A stretch of DNA of 64,000 nt from Palaemon carinicauda (GCF_036898095.1 NC_090745.1:84091178-84155177), one strand, 5' to 3'; positions 45,867 to 59,949 are shown, counted from the first letter of the stretch. Made by a program: numbers and translations. The notes: generated from the sequence alone by a model not told the origin.

Positions 45867-48800
45867 TACCATCCTTGACGTCAATATTTAGCCCATGAAG
45901 GACCTGATGACCAAAGTCGATGCAATTATGGACAGCCACTTCACTACCTTCAAGACCTCCAACAACGCCTTCACTCCTCACGAAGAGGACAATTATTCGA
46001 CATAGATAGAAGCTCACATGAATGAAGTAGGATGGAACACGGAAGGACACAAATGCCCATCCCGTGACGTGTTGGAGCAATGACAAAGCCACCCACCACC
46101 CACATATCCCGCTCCTTGCTCACACCCCAACCAACGACCTCTTCAGCCACTTACTGATGCCCATCAGCCACATTTATGCTACTACTGCTCCAAATTCTTG
46201 TCTCCTGTGAAGAAATAAGTGAATGGTTGTCATTGGCCATTCCTATCGTTAATCTTTTCTTTTTACATGATGCAGGTACGGGCGTGCGAATTTTGGTAGA
46301 CGCTGGTGCTTGCCTTTCTCTTCTACCAAGGCCACTCTCCAGGAGACGGCATAGTCTGTCTAAGCCTGGTAACGTCCGCCTGGTAGCTGCCAACGGATTT
46401 GGGATCCCCACTCATGGGTAAGAGACCCTCACATTATCGGTTGGGAGCACCAAATATTATTGGAAGTTTCTTGTTACTGACATCACATTGCCCATCCTCA
46501 GTGCAGCTTTCCTCTCCCATTTCCACCTCCTGGTTGATGTTGCTCACTGAGCTTAGTCAACAAAGACTCTTACTCCTTGAGACCTCTTCAACCTTACCCC
46601 TCCGGCCTCGCTCTCAACATCAGAGCACCCACGGATGTCTACGCCCACCTCCTCACGTTGAACCCAGAAGTCTTCCATCCAGAACTTCTCCAAATGTGCA
46701 CAGTTCCCGCCAAACATGAAATTTATCACAATATCAAGATGACGGGGCCTCCAGTGTTTGCCAGATTCAGGCGTCTGGCACTGGATCAACAAACATTTGC
46801 CAAAATGGAAGAAATGGGTTTTTGCCAAAAGGCCTCAAGCCAATGGTTGTCACCCTTACACATCGTTTTGAGGAAAGATGGCTCCCTGTGCCTCTGTGGG
46901 GATTACATGTGCCTGAACTTATAGACAGAACCAGATCACTACTTCTTCCCAGACATCGCCAACCTTACCTTGCACAAAGCAAAAGTGTTCTCTACGCTCA
47001 ACCTCCTGAAGAACTATCATTAGGCGCCCATAAACCCAGATGATATACCCTAGACCACCATCACCGACCCCTTTGGTACATACACCTTCAATTACACCTG
47101 TTTTGGCCTTCATAATGCTGGGGCTAGTTTTCAACACCTCATGGATGGCCTCTTAGGAGACCTACCCTTTTGCGTAAGTTACATGGACGAAATACTCGTG
47201 TTCTCTTTCTCCAAAGAGGAACAGCTCCTTCACATATACAACGTGCTCAACCACCTAGTCCAGTACAACAAGTGTACCTTTGGCACCGACAAAGAATCTG
47301 TCATAGGACACTGCATCACTCCTGAAGGAGACTACCTCCTCCCTGAGAAGGTAACAGCCGTTCAAAACTTCTCCACGCCCTCGAACGTCGATGCACTGCA
47401 AAAATTCTTGGGCATGATCAACTTTTATCACCGGTTCATGCCAGTCATCACCGCCACTCTTGCCCCCTCTACGCCTCTCTTAAGGGTAAGCCTGAAATGG
47501 GTTCCCCTTCAAGAAGTGTTCTTCTGTAATGCAAAGAATTCCCTATCAACAGCTGCTGCTCTCAGTTTTCCCATGCCACATGCCCTTCTCCATCTCTCCA
47601 CCGATGTCAGAGACGTTGCTATTGGTGCAGTAATTGAGCAAGTGGATAACAGCTCACCCTGCCCATTGGCCTTCTTCAGTAGAAAACTGTCCAAGGTGGA
47701 ATCCGGCAACTCTACCTTTGACTGTGAATTGCTGGCGGTGCACTTGGCTGTCAGTCACATTCGCCACTTCTTAGAAGGTATGCCCTTCGTCATTTGCATG
47801 GACCAGATGCCTCTGGTGCACGCCTTCATTTGAGAGTCTGTTACGAGGTCCTCCCATCAACACTGACATCTCTACACCATGTCTGAATACAATTGCACAA
47901 ACAACACGTCCCTGCGAAAATGAACCACATTGTCAATGCCCTGTCAAGAAACACATTGGCCGTCATTTAACTGGGATTGGATTACAATCCCTTGACAGAC
48001 AGAAACCCAACAAAAAGATTCAGAGGACCAATCATTTAGAACATCCTGAACATCCATTCATTTAGAAGATGTCACCCTCGACAACTCCAACGCACCCTCT
48101 TCTGTGATATCAGTACTGGTAGACCACGACCATTGATATCTGCCACATTTTGCCGTCAGTTGCTTGATCTCATTCATGGCCTTTCACATCCATTGCACCA
48201 ATCTACTTTACAACTACTGAAGATGAATTTTATTTGGCAAGGCATCACTATGGATGCTAAGGTTGGTTCTGCGCCTGTACTTCATGCCAAACTTTAAAAG
48301 TACATCGACACATGGATTTAAAAGTGGACATTTTCCCTCAACATCGGTGTCCTTTTACCTACATTCACGTCGACATAGTAGGTCCCCTACCCATATCACA
48401 AGGACATCATTATCTGTTTACCGGCACTAACCGCTCCATTCGTTGGCCTGAGGCCATCACCATAAAACTACAACATCTGCCTTGCTCTCAGGTTGGATAG
48501 CGAGATTTGGTATCCGTGAGCATATTACTCCTGATAGGGGTACCACCTGAGCAGTGCTCTACATCAGACAACTGCCTACAACCCTACAGCCAGAAAATGT
48601 TTGAACGTTTCCATGGCACCCCCTCAACGAACTTTGTTGTCCCAATGCAATGACGACAACGACTTTAATTAGCTTTCCTGTGTCCTCTTGGGACTAAGGA
48701 CCACTCCTAAGGATATCTGAATTTCACAGCAGCCGAAATGGTGTATGGCTACCCAATGGCCATCCCTGCTGAATTTTTTGTCGGCAACATCCACCAACAA

Positions 48801-48960
48801 CCACCAGCCCCCAGCGAAGCAACACATAACTATAGATTTGCACAAGGCATCCCATGTTTTCCCGCAAGACTCAGTTAACGCCCACTTACACGGGCCCTTT
48901 CCTTGCGATTTGTCTCACAACAAAGGCTTTCTTAATCAATATTTGTGGCAGAGACATGGT
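45867..48960 (+). pseudogene. gypsy D gag end and pol (decayed)
   Basis: Plus strand after the insertion. Gag tail to about 46080. Protease near 46290 with VDAGACLSLLP, where DTG has become DAG. RT 46580-47300 in several frames, with CVSYMDEILVF where YVDD is expected, so the second catalytic Asp is Glu, then KFLGMINFYHRFMP. RNase H 47500-47833 is open (STDVRDVAIGAVIEQ, STFDCELLAVHLAVSHIRHF). Integrase remnants at 48150-48960 include THSF-like zinc-finger debris and YIHVDIVGPLP with the first core Asp. Multiple stops; dead. Confidence 0.75.
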
Positions 48961-49025
48961 CTCCATTGATTGCCTTCAACCTGCAAGATGACCTGTCTAC
49001 AGTGTGCCTCTAAAGAACAGGTGCC

Positions 49026-49203
<178 letters not shown>

Positions 49204-49731
49204 ATATATACACATTGGATACTTCTCTCTAGTTACGCTTCACTTTCCCTTTGCCTACACATTCTCCTCTGTCCTCATACACCTGACAACACTGAGATTA
49301 CCAAACAATTTTTCTTCACCCAAGGTGTTAACTACTGCACTGTAATAGTCCAGTGGCTACTTTCCTATTGATAAGGGCAGAGGAGACTTTATCTATGGTA
49401 AGAAGCTCTTCTAGGAGAAGCACACTCCAAAATCAAACCTTTGTTCTCTAGTCTTGTGTAGTGCCATAGCCTCTGTACCATGGCCTTCCACTGTCTTGGG
49501 TTAGAGTTCGCTTGCTTGAGGGTACACTCGGGCAAAATATTCTATCTCATTTCTATTTCTCTTATTTTTTTAAAATTTTCATAGTTTATATAGGAAATAT
49601 TTGAATGTTACCGTTTTTAAAATATTTTATATTTCCTTGTTTCCTTTCTTCACTGGGCTATTTATACTGTTGGGGCCCCTGGGCTTATAGCATCTTGCTT
49701 CTCCAACTAGGGTTGTAGCTTAGCATGTATT

Positions 49732-49784
<53 letters not shown>

Positions 49785-49799
49785 TAGTAATAATAATAA

Positions 49800-49802
<3 letters not shown>
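49204..49802 (+). mobile_element. retroposon copy 3, 3' end (AAT)n
   Basis: Same body as 32893-33481, beginning ATTGGATACTTCTCTCTAG after a (TA)n array and ending with AGGGTTGTAGCTTAGCATG, then (AATATAAT/AAT)n at about 49729-49802. Confidence 0.75.
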
Positions 49803-49860
<58 letters not shown>

Positions 49861-49919
49861 GTATATATATACATATATATATACATATATATTATATACA
49901 TATGTATAAATATACATAA

Positions 49920-49974
<55 letters not shown>

Positions 49975-50102
49975 ATATATATATACATATATATATTTAA
50001 ATATACATATATATATACATACATATACATATATATATATATATATACATATATATTTATATATTATATATACACATATATAAACTACATATAAATATAT
50101 AC

Positions 50103-50157
<55 letters not shown>
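49803..50157. repeat. (TA)n array with interruptions
   Basis: About 350 bases of TA, TACATA, TATGTA and TTTAAATA, directly before the 5' LTR of gypsy E. Confidence 0.97.
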
Positions 50158-50159
<2 letters not shown>

Positions 50160-50167
50160 CTAATTCT

Positions 50168-50536
50168 TGTATGCAAAATATGTGTTTTATATAGTGAGTT
50201 TAATGAACTTTTTAAGAGTAATATGAGTGTCATATATTGGAGGGCGCGATCACTAAACTCTGTTATAAGTGACGTGTTCCTAGAATCATAAGGTGATGTG
50301 TTTGACAGTATATTTCCATCACAGTGAATCCCACAAAACCTAACAATTTAGCATGTTGATGGAGCAATATCGCGTCTTACTTGCAGAGGGTTATTCAGTA
50401 CCATTCGAGTGGTCAGTAGACAAGGTAACTACTTGCCAGAGAGTATCGGCTGTACACAGTGTATTCGCGAACCTTTTTGTAATAAAGTGGAAAAAAACTC
50501 ATGTGCCGATGTCTCATTATCCGTTGACATGGGACA
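50168..50536 (+). repeat. 5' LTR of gypsy E
   Basis: Begins TGTATGCAAAATATGTG and ends GGGACA. It matches 56290-56635 throughout (for example TGTTTGACAGTA and GAGAGTATCGGCTGTACACA-like blocks). Confidence 0.85.
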
Positions 50537-50538
50537 TA

Positions 50539-50552
50539 TTGGTGTCAGGTGT
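50539..50552 (+). promoter_or_regulatory. primer binding site of gypsy E, tRNA-Leu-like
   Basis: TTGGTGTCAGGTG just after the 5' LTR; TGGTGTCAGG complements the 3' end of many tRNA-Leu (from memory of the family). Confidence 0.6.
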
Positions 50553-50619
50553 ACAAATACGTCTGTTTGTGTATGCTGTGAGCGACGTTGTTCTTTAAGC
50601 TGGTAATATAAAAGTTCAA

Positions 50620-51855
50620 GATGCCTAGATATGTGAGAACTAACATAGCACACGCTGCTACTGCGGGAGATGAAAACGAAGGAGCAGTAGGTTATAGTGA
50701 TGCCGATGAAGAATATAGACAAGAACTAAGAACTTAGATAACCTAGCAGAGTTAATGAACAGATTCTTGGTTGAACGAGAAGAGGAGCGGCGTGCAATCA
50801 TAGCATATCCGACGTACATAAACTAAGTTCAAATGCACACAAGTGAAAGTACACATGCATAGCCCAGTGAAAATACGCTAAATGTCGTAGTTCGGAAACC
50901 GCCAGAACTCCAGGGAAGTGTTAGGTCTTCAGATGATCAGCGGCCAAATGAAGGGTTTCAATCAATCAAAGTGTTTTTGAGATACTTTGAAGTAGCCACA
51001 TATGGGAGGTCAGACAGAGAAAAAGCAATTCAAGTAATTAAGAGTGCTGAAAGATGCTCCGGCAATTGAGGTAATGTGTAGGCCATGAGACAGTTTAAGA
51101 AGTTATACTGAAATAAAACGAGATTTAATTGAGAAATACGCCTTACCTGATGCTAGAAAAGGGGACGTAAAAGAAAATTACAAACCCAAAATTCGGAAAG
51201 GTGAAACCGTTCTTAGTTTTGCAACTCACATTTTTCGAGATTGTGATTCATTTGCTACCTGGAGTGCCAATTTCCCAGAAGGTGATAAAAAAGCAATTGC
51301 CCGTAAACATATTCGCAGATTAGTAAACCGGTATTTATGTGGTTATTTGTTTGATGACAATCGTTTGTTAGCAGACATAGTGATGGCAATACAAAACATT
51401 CTAGACAGTTTGCCAGAAGAAAAAATTACTGAGAATAACTGCCCCGATTCCGAGAAGGTGGCAGCCATGAGAGGCATTCACCAACCGCCAAAGCGGGAGA
51501 GGGGAGAACGCAGTCAGCAGGTGAGAAGAGTCTTCAGATGTTGGCAGTGTAGGGGAGAGGGGCACCCAAGGATCCCCCTGCTGTTACACTTGTCAGGCTT
51601 ATGGTCATCTATCTCGAGAGTCGCCTGCAGCCAAGGGCGGGCTGTGGCACACGCAAACCAACCCCCGCCCAACATCCGAGGAAAAGGAAATACAGGAAGG
51701 GGGAGACGAGGGAGATCGATTTCCCCCCCCCCCCCCCCTCCGCAAGATATCAGAAGCAATAGCCAAGACAGTGGTGGGAATGACGACAACGGACTTGGTA
51801 GAGAAGGCACTGGGACCTCCATCGGTACCCCCATCTCACTCCCGCAGCACTAGGG
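50620..51855 (+). pseudogene. gypsy E gag (broken)
   Basis: The frame starts near ATG 50621 (MPRYVRTNIAHAATAG-like), is interrupted by several stops, and is open again around 51110-51350 (IEKYALPDARKGDVKENYKP) with capsid-like content. Zinc knuckle at about 51537 (CWQCRGEGHP), then a one-base shift and a second knuckle (CYTCQAYGHLS) whose last Cys appears as Ser. A C11-C14 homopolymer lies at about 51724-51739. Confidence 0.6.
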
Positions 51856-53480
51856 ACAGGAGCAGGGGGCAGCAGCATTGCAAGTGAAGTCGTTGGCACG
51901 TGCCCCATATATCCTAATGGGCGGCTAGGAATGTTAGCAGTTACCAGATAAGTCCATTTGAGCGCTGATCGACAGAAGAGCCAGCGTTTCCCTGATTCAA
52001 AAAAAGATTCTCCTCAAACCCACTACAGTCAGCGTTATCCATGATCCTCTACACGCCAGGAGGAAATAAACTACACACAAGCCATACAACGATCGTCAAC
52101 TTTAAGGTGGGATCTATGAAGTTTACACAGATTTTTTGTCTTGCCCACCATGGGAATTCCAGGAATCAAGGCTATATCAAGATTAGAATTTATCATTAGT
52201 AATGAAATATGCATTTACGGGGAAAAAGATAGAATAACAGTAAAAGCAGGAGTGTGCATTTTGCCGATAGAAAGTCATGAGAGAGTAATTAAGTAAGGTA
52301 ACAACTGTACCTGAAAAAGGAGATGTATTGCCCCCCTAAACACCTACGAGCATATCAGTGACCCCGTGTCAGCCTCTTCCGGAAGGAACCAAGGTCGTTG
52401 TTAAACCCCATGACAATTGGGCACATGTAGTCTTAGAGGGCTTGTCAGAAATAAAAGAGAACAGAGCTGATATAACGATAGTTAATTTGTCAAATAAAAG
52501 AGTTGTGTTAGGAAGTGATTGTGTGTGTGAATTAGCGCAAGAATATCAACCTGTAGTTAGTAACATTGTTAATCATTATTCTGATGTAATTACAATTGGA
52601 GACAAGCCACCCGGGAGGATTGATCGATTTTCCTTTAGCATTGAAACTGAGCAGGTGGAGCCGATCAGGTCAAGGCCTTATAAGCTACCCATTCATTTCC
52701 AGGGAGAGATAGAAAGGGAAATTAGTAAATTAAGGGAACAAGGGATAATCGAGGAGAGCAAATCCCCCTAGGCTTCTCCAATTGTAGCTGTTAGGAAAAA
52801 GGATGGCTCGGTAAGATCGTGTGTTGATTATCGGAAGTTGAATGCAGTCACTAAGGATAATGCCTTTCCATTGCCCTCGATCGAAAAATTACTTGTGAAG
52901 GTACGGGATAGTAAATATTTTACAACTATTGATTTAAAGTCTGGATACTATCAAATACCCATTCAGGAAGACAGTAAACGTAAAACAACATTTATAGCTA
53001 CCGATCAACTATTTCAGTTTAATTTTCTTCCTTTCGGTGTTAAAAATGCTCCAAGTCATTTCTCTAGAGTAATGATTGCGGTTTTGTCTCCCTTAATTGG
53101 CCATAATGTTCTTGTTTATTTAGATGATATCATAATTACAAGGAAAACGGCCGAAAAACATAATAATAATATTCGTAAAGTTTTAGAAGCATTGCAACGA
53201 AACGGTATGAAAATTAATTTGTCAAAGTGCAAATTTTTATGTAAACAGGTCAAATGTTTAGGTCACATAATAATGCCAGATGGTATCCAACCATGTCCCA
53301 GTAAAGTAGAAACTATTAGAGATTTCCCCAGGCCACGTACCCTTAAGGAAGTACCTGGGTTCCTTGGGCTCGCTGGGTATTACCGTAAATTCATGAGGTT
53401 TTGGAGAGATACCGAGACCCTTAGATACTTTAAAGAAACAAAAAGGAATAAATTGGGGAGTGAAAGAAGAAAGGGCCTTT
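51856..53480 (+). pseudogene. gypsy E protease and reverse transcriptase
   Basis: Protease region near 51960 with LIDRRASVSLI, where the DTG triad is gone. RT: 52358-52771 (RSRPYKLPIHFQGEIEREIS) stops at TAG 52769-52771 where family members have Trp. It resumes in frame with RKKDGSVRSCVDYRKLN, then IDLKSGYYQIPI, FGVKNAPSHFSR and intact catalytic VYLDDIII near 53115, LGHIIMPDG, and FLGLAGYYRKF near 53370, after which a frameshift occurs. Confidence 0.82.
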
Positions 53481-53946
53481 AACAGTTTGAAAGCTGTCTT
53501 AACTAGCAATGGCTTACTCGCATATCCTAGATTTGATCGCCCGTTTAAGTGACAAGAGATGCAAGTAGCGTAGCTGTTGGCGGTGTAATTTCTCAACGAG
53601 ATGATAAAGGTTTTGCTTCCAGGGCATTAAAAGGGGAAGAAAAAAAAATTATAGTACATTCGATCGAGAGGCTTTGGATATTCTTTGGGTTCTAGAGAGG
53701 CATCGGTTGTTTTTATTAGGTCAGTCGATTGAGTTGAAAAGTGATCATCGCCCATTACGTGATTTATTTTTTATAGGTAACTTGACATCTAGACAAGCGA
53801 GATGGATTGAAGGATTAATAGAGTTTAATATAAAGGGGTTTCACCACATAAAAGGGAAAGCAAACATGGTAGTTGATGCAATCTCTAGAGGTGCAGTAAT
53901 AGGAGTAACGACTAGGGCACAAAAGAGGAGCGAAGAACGAAACTAA
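53481..53946 (+). pseudogene. gypsy E RNase H
   Basis: After a broken start (VTRDASSVAVGGVIS-like near 53555) the frame 53640-53943 holds YSTFDREALDILWVLERHR and IKGKANMVVDAISRG. RNase H removes the template RNA; this copy is split by at least one shift. Confidence 0.75.
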
Positions 53947-54015
53947 AATATTGAACACCCCCATCACAATAGTGAACGGGATGTAAATTCACGCGAGGAG
54001 CAATCAGAAAATGAG

Positions 54016-54096
<81 letters not shown>

Positions 54097-54296
54097 GTGA
54101 GGCTGAATGTACGAGGGTGGCCAAGGACATGGCCAGGGGTGTCCAGAATGAGTGCCCTGATGATGCAGGGGTGATTGACTTGGGCGGTTGGGGCATAAAG
54201 TTCGAGAGGGACAGAAAAAAGAGGAATGCATGGAAAGAGTGCGAGCAGTGATTAAAGGGGAATCGGAGAGTTATGCATCATTTCTGAATGTGACTC
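53947..54296 (+). other. linker before integrase with (GA)n
   Basis: About 350 bases separating RNase H and integrase, with an uninterrupted (GA)n array at 54018-54093. Confidence 0.75.
54018..54093. repeat. (GA)n microsatellite
   Basis: About 76 bases of GA dinucleotides. Confidence 0.97.
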
Positions 54297-55279
54297 GTGA
54301 GAATTTTTTTTATAGAGAATAATATCTTATATTGTTCTTACGAGAAGAGGGGAGGGGAATTTTGTGCATGGGTAGTTCTTCCTCCCTCTTTAATTAATCG
54401 AGCCATCCACATTGTACATGCAAGTTCGTATGCAGGGCATTTAGGGATTGATAGAACATTAAGGAGATCACGTGAATCCTTCTTTTGGTTGGGAATGAAA
54501 AAATCTATAGAAAAGTTTATAGAATGTTGTCATGCTTGTAACTGTTTCAAAGAACATATTAACACTGTACCGGAAGGCAGAAAGTGGAATGTGATTCCTA
54601 TTAAATTTTATAGGGTGCATGTGGATGAAGTAGGACCATTTCCTACTGGTTTAACACAACATAAGTATATATGTGTATTTGTTGATGCATCTACTCGTTA
54701 CACTCATACTTACGCAATGTTGGATAAATCAGCAAATTCATTAGCCCAGGCACTATGCTCTTTCATTACCATGTTTGGTTGCCCGAAAATTTTGCCAAGT
54801 GATAATGGTCTCGAGTCTATAAATAAGGGGGTGAAATCGGTCACGGACTGGATGAAAATTGAACACTTTTCAGTGACCGCATATAGGCCTTCAGCTAATG
54901 GCTAGTGGAATTGCATAATAGGGAAGTTGTGCGAATTTTACGTTACTTAGTGGCCGATGACCCGCTTCATTAGCACGCCAAGCTTCCTACAGCTGAGCTA
55001 GCTTTGAATATTGCATATAATGCTTCGCTCAGGGACACCCCCTTCTTTTTAGTGTATGGACAGGATCCTGTGTTACCATATACGGTCCTGATTAATTTGC
55101 AACAGTTGCCAAATTATTCAACTGAGCAATGCCGTGTCTATTTACTAAATCTCTTAAGGAGAGTAATGAACACCACTGAAAGGTTTTTGAAAAGAGCTAA
55201 TGAAAAACACAGCTCAAAGTATGATGGTCATTTCAAAACTTCACCGTTAAAAGTATTTGTAGGCGATCGTGTGTATTAG
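54297..55279 (+). pseudogene. gypsy E integrase
   Basis: N-terminal HHCC zinc finger (HIVHASSYAGHLGIDRTLRR, then ECCHACNCFK). Core Asp in YRVHVDEVGPFPTG and Asp in PSDNG; the region that should hold Glu follows SANG at 54903, where a stop and frameshift break the frame (a short V-E-like run remains). The C-terminal part, 55004-55279 (LRDTPFFLVYGQDPVLPYTV, VFVGDRVY), is open. Confidence 0.82.
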
Positions 55280-56289
55280 AAAAGTGGTGACAGTAGAGGT
55301 AGTTTTCAAAAGTGTCAATCAGAGTGTACCTCCTTACCCCTGCATACGTGACATTCATCGAGTTGATGAGTAGAATTCTTTTTCTGTTGTTGTTTGAACA
55401 GACCTCATTTCTTCTTTTGACGTGTTTTGAACAAACTTGATGATAACAATGTGTCCTTATGTTGGTGCTTAATGTATACGTAAAGTGCTGTGTTAATTTT
55501 GCCGAGTGTATCAATACGTATGACATACTGCTGAGTGAACCTAAAAACAAAAAGAGAGAGGTTAAATAGGTCAGGTGTGATCCGTGGCGGATGCTGTAGT
55601 ATTCGTGTATTTATATGATTCCTGGTTGCTGGGGCCGGGCCGGTTCCCGAAGGGCAAATGGCTGCGGGAATAAAGTTCAGCCTTGAGGAAAGGCAGTGTT
55701 AGAGAATGTGTAGATGTCAATACCTTATACTTAGAGTTGTAAGAGAAGGGCGGGAAGATGAATGATATTCTTGGGAAAACTGCTAGTGGCCATCGATTGA
55801 TTTAAGTGCAAGTGTAGCAGTGATTTTAAAAATGGCGAAAAGGTGGTGGTGAGTTGTGTTGCAAATTTGTAAAGTAAAATCGTGGGATGAAGGAATATCG
55901 ATTCCTACCCTTGTCCCGCCCAAAAAGCCCGTAATGCCCGCAACCAAAGGGAGGTTATTGATGAGGTTATGTAATACTGATATTGATATGATTTTTTTTT
56001 TTACTTTGGATATTCTGCATTTTAGATACAGAGGTCATAAGAAGAAATGAGGGAATTTATTTCATATTATATTGTATACATGTTTACAAGCAATATTTCA
56101 CTTTTTTTCTTTTTTTTGTGGAAGATTGTCATTTTTTTGGTGATTTCTATGTATAAATTTTATGTTGTATTTCTATCTAGTACATGCCATGCTTATTCCG
56201 GGTCAGAGTGTCCTCCATATATCATAGACTAGGGAGGGCGAGCGCACATCTCCTTCCGGAGTGAGGAGCTGGGGGGGGGGGAATAATGT
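55280..56289 (+). other. gypsy E 3' non-coding region and polypurine tract
   Basis: About 1 kb after integrase with no env-like frame recognised. A G10 run at about 56271-56280 followed by GAATAATG sits directly before the 3' LTR and is the likely polypurine tract. Confidence 0.6.
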
Positions 56290-56630
56290 TGTATGCAAAA
56301 TATGTTTTATATAGTGAGTTTAATGAACTTTTTAAGAGCACTATGAGTGTCATAAATTGGAGGGCGCAATCACTGAACTCTGTTATAAGTGATGTGTCCT
56401 TATAATCATAAGGTGATGTGTTTGACAGTACATTTCCATCAGAGTGGAGAATTCCAAAAACCCTAACAATTCAGGATGTTGATGGAGCAACATTGCGTCT
56501 TACTTGCAGAGGGTTAGTCAGTACCAAGGTACTCATCTGGGAGTATCGGCTGTACACAGTGTATTCATGAACCTTTTTACAATAAAGTGGAGAAAACCCA
56601 TATTTTGATGTCTCGTTATCCGTTGGCATG

Positions 56631-56635
<5 letters not shown>
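56290..56635 (+). repeat. 3' LTR of gypsy E
   Basis: Matches the 5' LTR, with several small deletions (for example near 56525) and substitutions. It ends GGGACA immediately before (TA)n. Confidence 0.85.
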
Positions 56636-57240
<605 letters not shown>

Positions 57241-57245
57241 TAAGG

Positions 57246-58617
57246 CTGGCAAAATTACATAAAATCCCGAGCTCCTAACTCACCTGTTTATTTTCAAATA
57301 AATCAGTTTTACTTGAAATTTAATACCAGAGCTTTGAGAAAATTACGCAACTCCAAAACAGCAATATATAAAAACACTGAATATCCAAAGGTCTCTTAGG
57401 TACACTCGCAACAAAACTGGGCAATTATTTAACAAGAACTATTCAAAATAACCTCTTACTTTGATTCTTAAAAAAAGGATTACGAGCAAGCACTGTTAAG
57501 AAATAAGGGTGATCAAAATAATATACACTTTACAAAAATAAACATATGCTATAAAAAGTTACAACACTAATGAAAAAAGAATTAACACCAAAATTAAATT
57601 ACTCGAAATATTAAATCTGAACAAGCCTTAGACTATTTTCACTGGAAATTATTTGATCTCGATAATTTATGAAAATAGTTACACTTTAACATTCTCATGA
57701 TTAAACACTAAATAGAATTTACATAAATGTAACTGATACACTTACATGTTTTGGATCACACGAGTTAACCAAACATTTAGGCTAAAATAAATACACTTCA
57801 CTGTTTAGCCTAAACTCACAGGGCCAGTAACAAAAATTTATATAAAACAAGTACTTACTTCAACACAATACACTTGAAATATCATTCAATGGATTAGTCA
57901 ACGCTTGAACACACTACACATGTACTAATCACGTTTGAGAGGGTACACACTTGACGCACTTGAGAAGAGAGATGGCGTACTTGGCTCTTTCCCGGGGACA
58001 GGCTGGATCTCTTCTAATACTTACGACTTCCTCGGGGGATATATATAATGACCTAATACTTATAGATTTTTATAGTAGATCATTCTAGTAGCATGAGGGC
58101 AGTGCTTAAGGCTCCAAAGTTGCCAACTAATCAAGTAGTAGACGAGTTCCAATGCACATAGCAAAGAAACTCTCTCTCGACTAACTCCGCCCATCTACTC
58201 CTCAAAACACAAAAAAAAGAAAAAAAAAAAAAGAAAAAATCTATTTCTAGAATTTTCATGCACATTCTAACCACATGGAAATATAAAATTGACGTAATAC
58301 CTCATAAACAGGACGTAAGCCTTCAAGTTCATACCTCGTATGGGTCGTACAGCATACCTAATCAAGTTTACATGAGACTTCATAACAAAATACGTGAAAT
58401 AAAAAGGTAATTCTTAAAGATAAAGTAAATTTACATGTAATGACTTGAATGAAAAATACAATTAAAAGGATGATGAAAGTCTTATGTAATTTACATACAA
58501 TTACTTAAACCTACATGAGAGGAACTCACCTTACGAGCTGGCTATACATATCTAAAATACATAAATGAAATACATAAATAAAATATTTACTCTATACTAG
58601 ACCAGCTTCGTAAAACA
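57246..58617 (-). repeat. 3' LTR of gypsy F
   Basis: 1372 bases, matching 61049-62618 along its length (for example ATATCCAAAGGTCTCTTA near 57381 and 61181). The minus-strand start would be TGTTTTACGAAGC at 58617. Confidence 0.82.
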
Positions 58618-59260
58618 GCTCCCCCTAAAAAGATTATTTATTCTGGGTCTGAATCCACCGATTCAGCCCGAGATAAATAATCTGCAACCAAGTTATCTTT
58701 ACCTGATATATGCTTTACATTAATACAATATGATTGCAAACATAATGACCACCTAGTTAACCTTTGCTTATTATTCTTCATCTTATTAACAAAAGTTATA
58801 CGATTGTGATCCGAGTAAACTGTAATTTCTTAATTCTGTGGTCTGTTCACGTAAACTTCAAATTTGCTTATCGCTGTGACTAACGCTAGTAGTTCCTTTT
58901 CAACTGTCGAGTAGACATATTGATGCTTCTTCAGCTTCGACAACATAAAACAAATGTTGTAATAGGACAGCTCAAATCCCATTATCCAACGCATCCACTT
59001 GGATAAGGAATTTCCTGTTGAAATCCGGTATTTGAAGTATCGGTTTCGAAGTTAATATGGCCTTCCTTTGATATTTCCTTCTTTCTGATATTTTAATAAC
59101 GTAGGTCCAGTCACTGCTCTTCTTAAAAATTCGGAATGGTTCTTGGAACTCGGTGGTGAGAGGGAATCTCCTTATCAGTGAGTAGACAGACACCTGTCGT
59201 CCTACCGCAAACTGTCTGTTCGTGCTCTTCATACCAAACCTTTACTTCGTTTTTCCTTGA
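58618..59260 (-). pseudogene. gypsy F pol remnants
   Basis: Minus strand 59232-58972 joins two normally distant parts: an integrase C-terminal GPY-like segment (FAVGRQVSVYSLIRRFPLTT, EPFRIFKKSSDWTYVI) runs straight into an RNase H start (KPILQIPDFNRKFLIQVDA). A further RNase H tail lies at 58620-58900 (for example a YVYSTVEKELLA-like run in one frame). Their order is not collinear with a normal pol, pointing to rearrangement as well as deletion. Confidence 0.55.
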
Positions 59261-59949
59261 CTCGTTTTCATGCCTTCTAGGGAAAATTTCCTTATTTCGC
59301 CATTCGTTTTCCTCAAATTCTTGACATGCTCTCCATCCTCGAACTACTCGTCAGTCCTTGTACTTCTCATCCAAACATCATTTCATTCGAGCTACATCCC
59401 ATGCTTTCTTGATAAGCAGTGCGTAGCTCAAATGACATTACCGGTAGTCCGATGTCCCATTCATTTCCTGTTTCGTTGAAACGATTGTTGCTGTGGTACT
59501 ATCCTACTCTGCTTTGGATCAGTACAAATGGTACTTCTGCTGTAACTATTAAACTTATTCACATAGTTATTACTGAAATGGTTTCCATGGTTCGGCAAAT
59601 ACTTGACACTTGGTTGGAACAACGGTTGATACTTCATACCAGAGGAGGGTTTACGACTAATAATATTACAATCTTCACTCAGTGAAGCGGCTTTATTAAG
59701 TTTCTTCCCATCTCTCTCTCAAGTACGTTCGAATATGTTCAGGAATTCCTCATAGATATTGTTCCAGCACTATCAATTCTTCTAAATCAGCAATTTCTCT
59801 TAAGTTAGCAGCTTCTATCCATCTCTTAAAACATTGTCTTACCTTATTAAGCGTAATCCACGAAAGTAATTTTCTCGTCCTTCAATAAACTTTGGAAATT
59901 TTCCTTATAATTTTCGGAGTCATCTGATACACTTGCAGCACGCTCCTTT
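59261..59949. other. gypsy F inner region without clear gene
   Basis: Contains degraded pol-like or gag-like sequence on the minus strand. I recognise no motif with confidence. Confidence 0.4.

Larger units (their letters stand above)
50168..56635 (+). mobile_element. Ty3/gypsy retrotransposon E, decayed, plus strand
   Basis: About 6.47 kb with LTRs 50168-50536 and 56290-56635, a tRNA-Leu-like primer site, gag, protease, RT, RNase H and integrase in Ty3 order, and a poly-G purine tract before the 3' LTR. Both sides abut (TA)n. LTRs differ at many sites, so insertion is older than the CsRn1-like copy. Confidence 0.88.
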
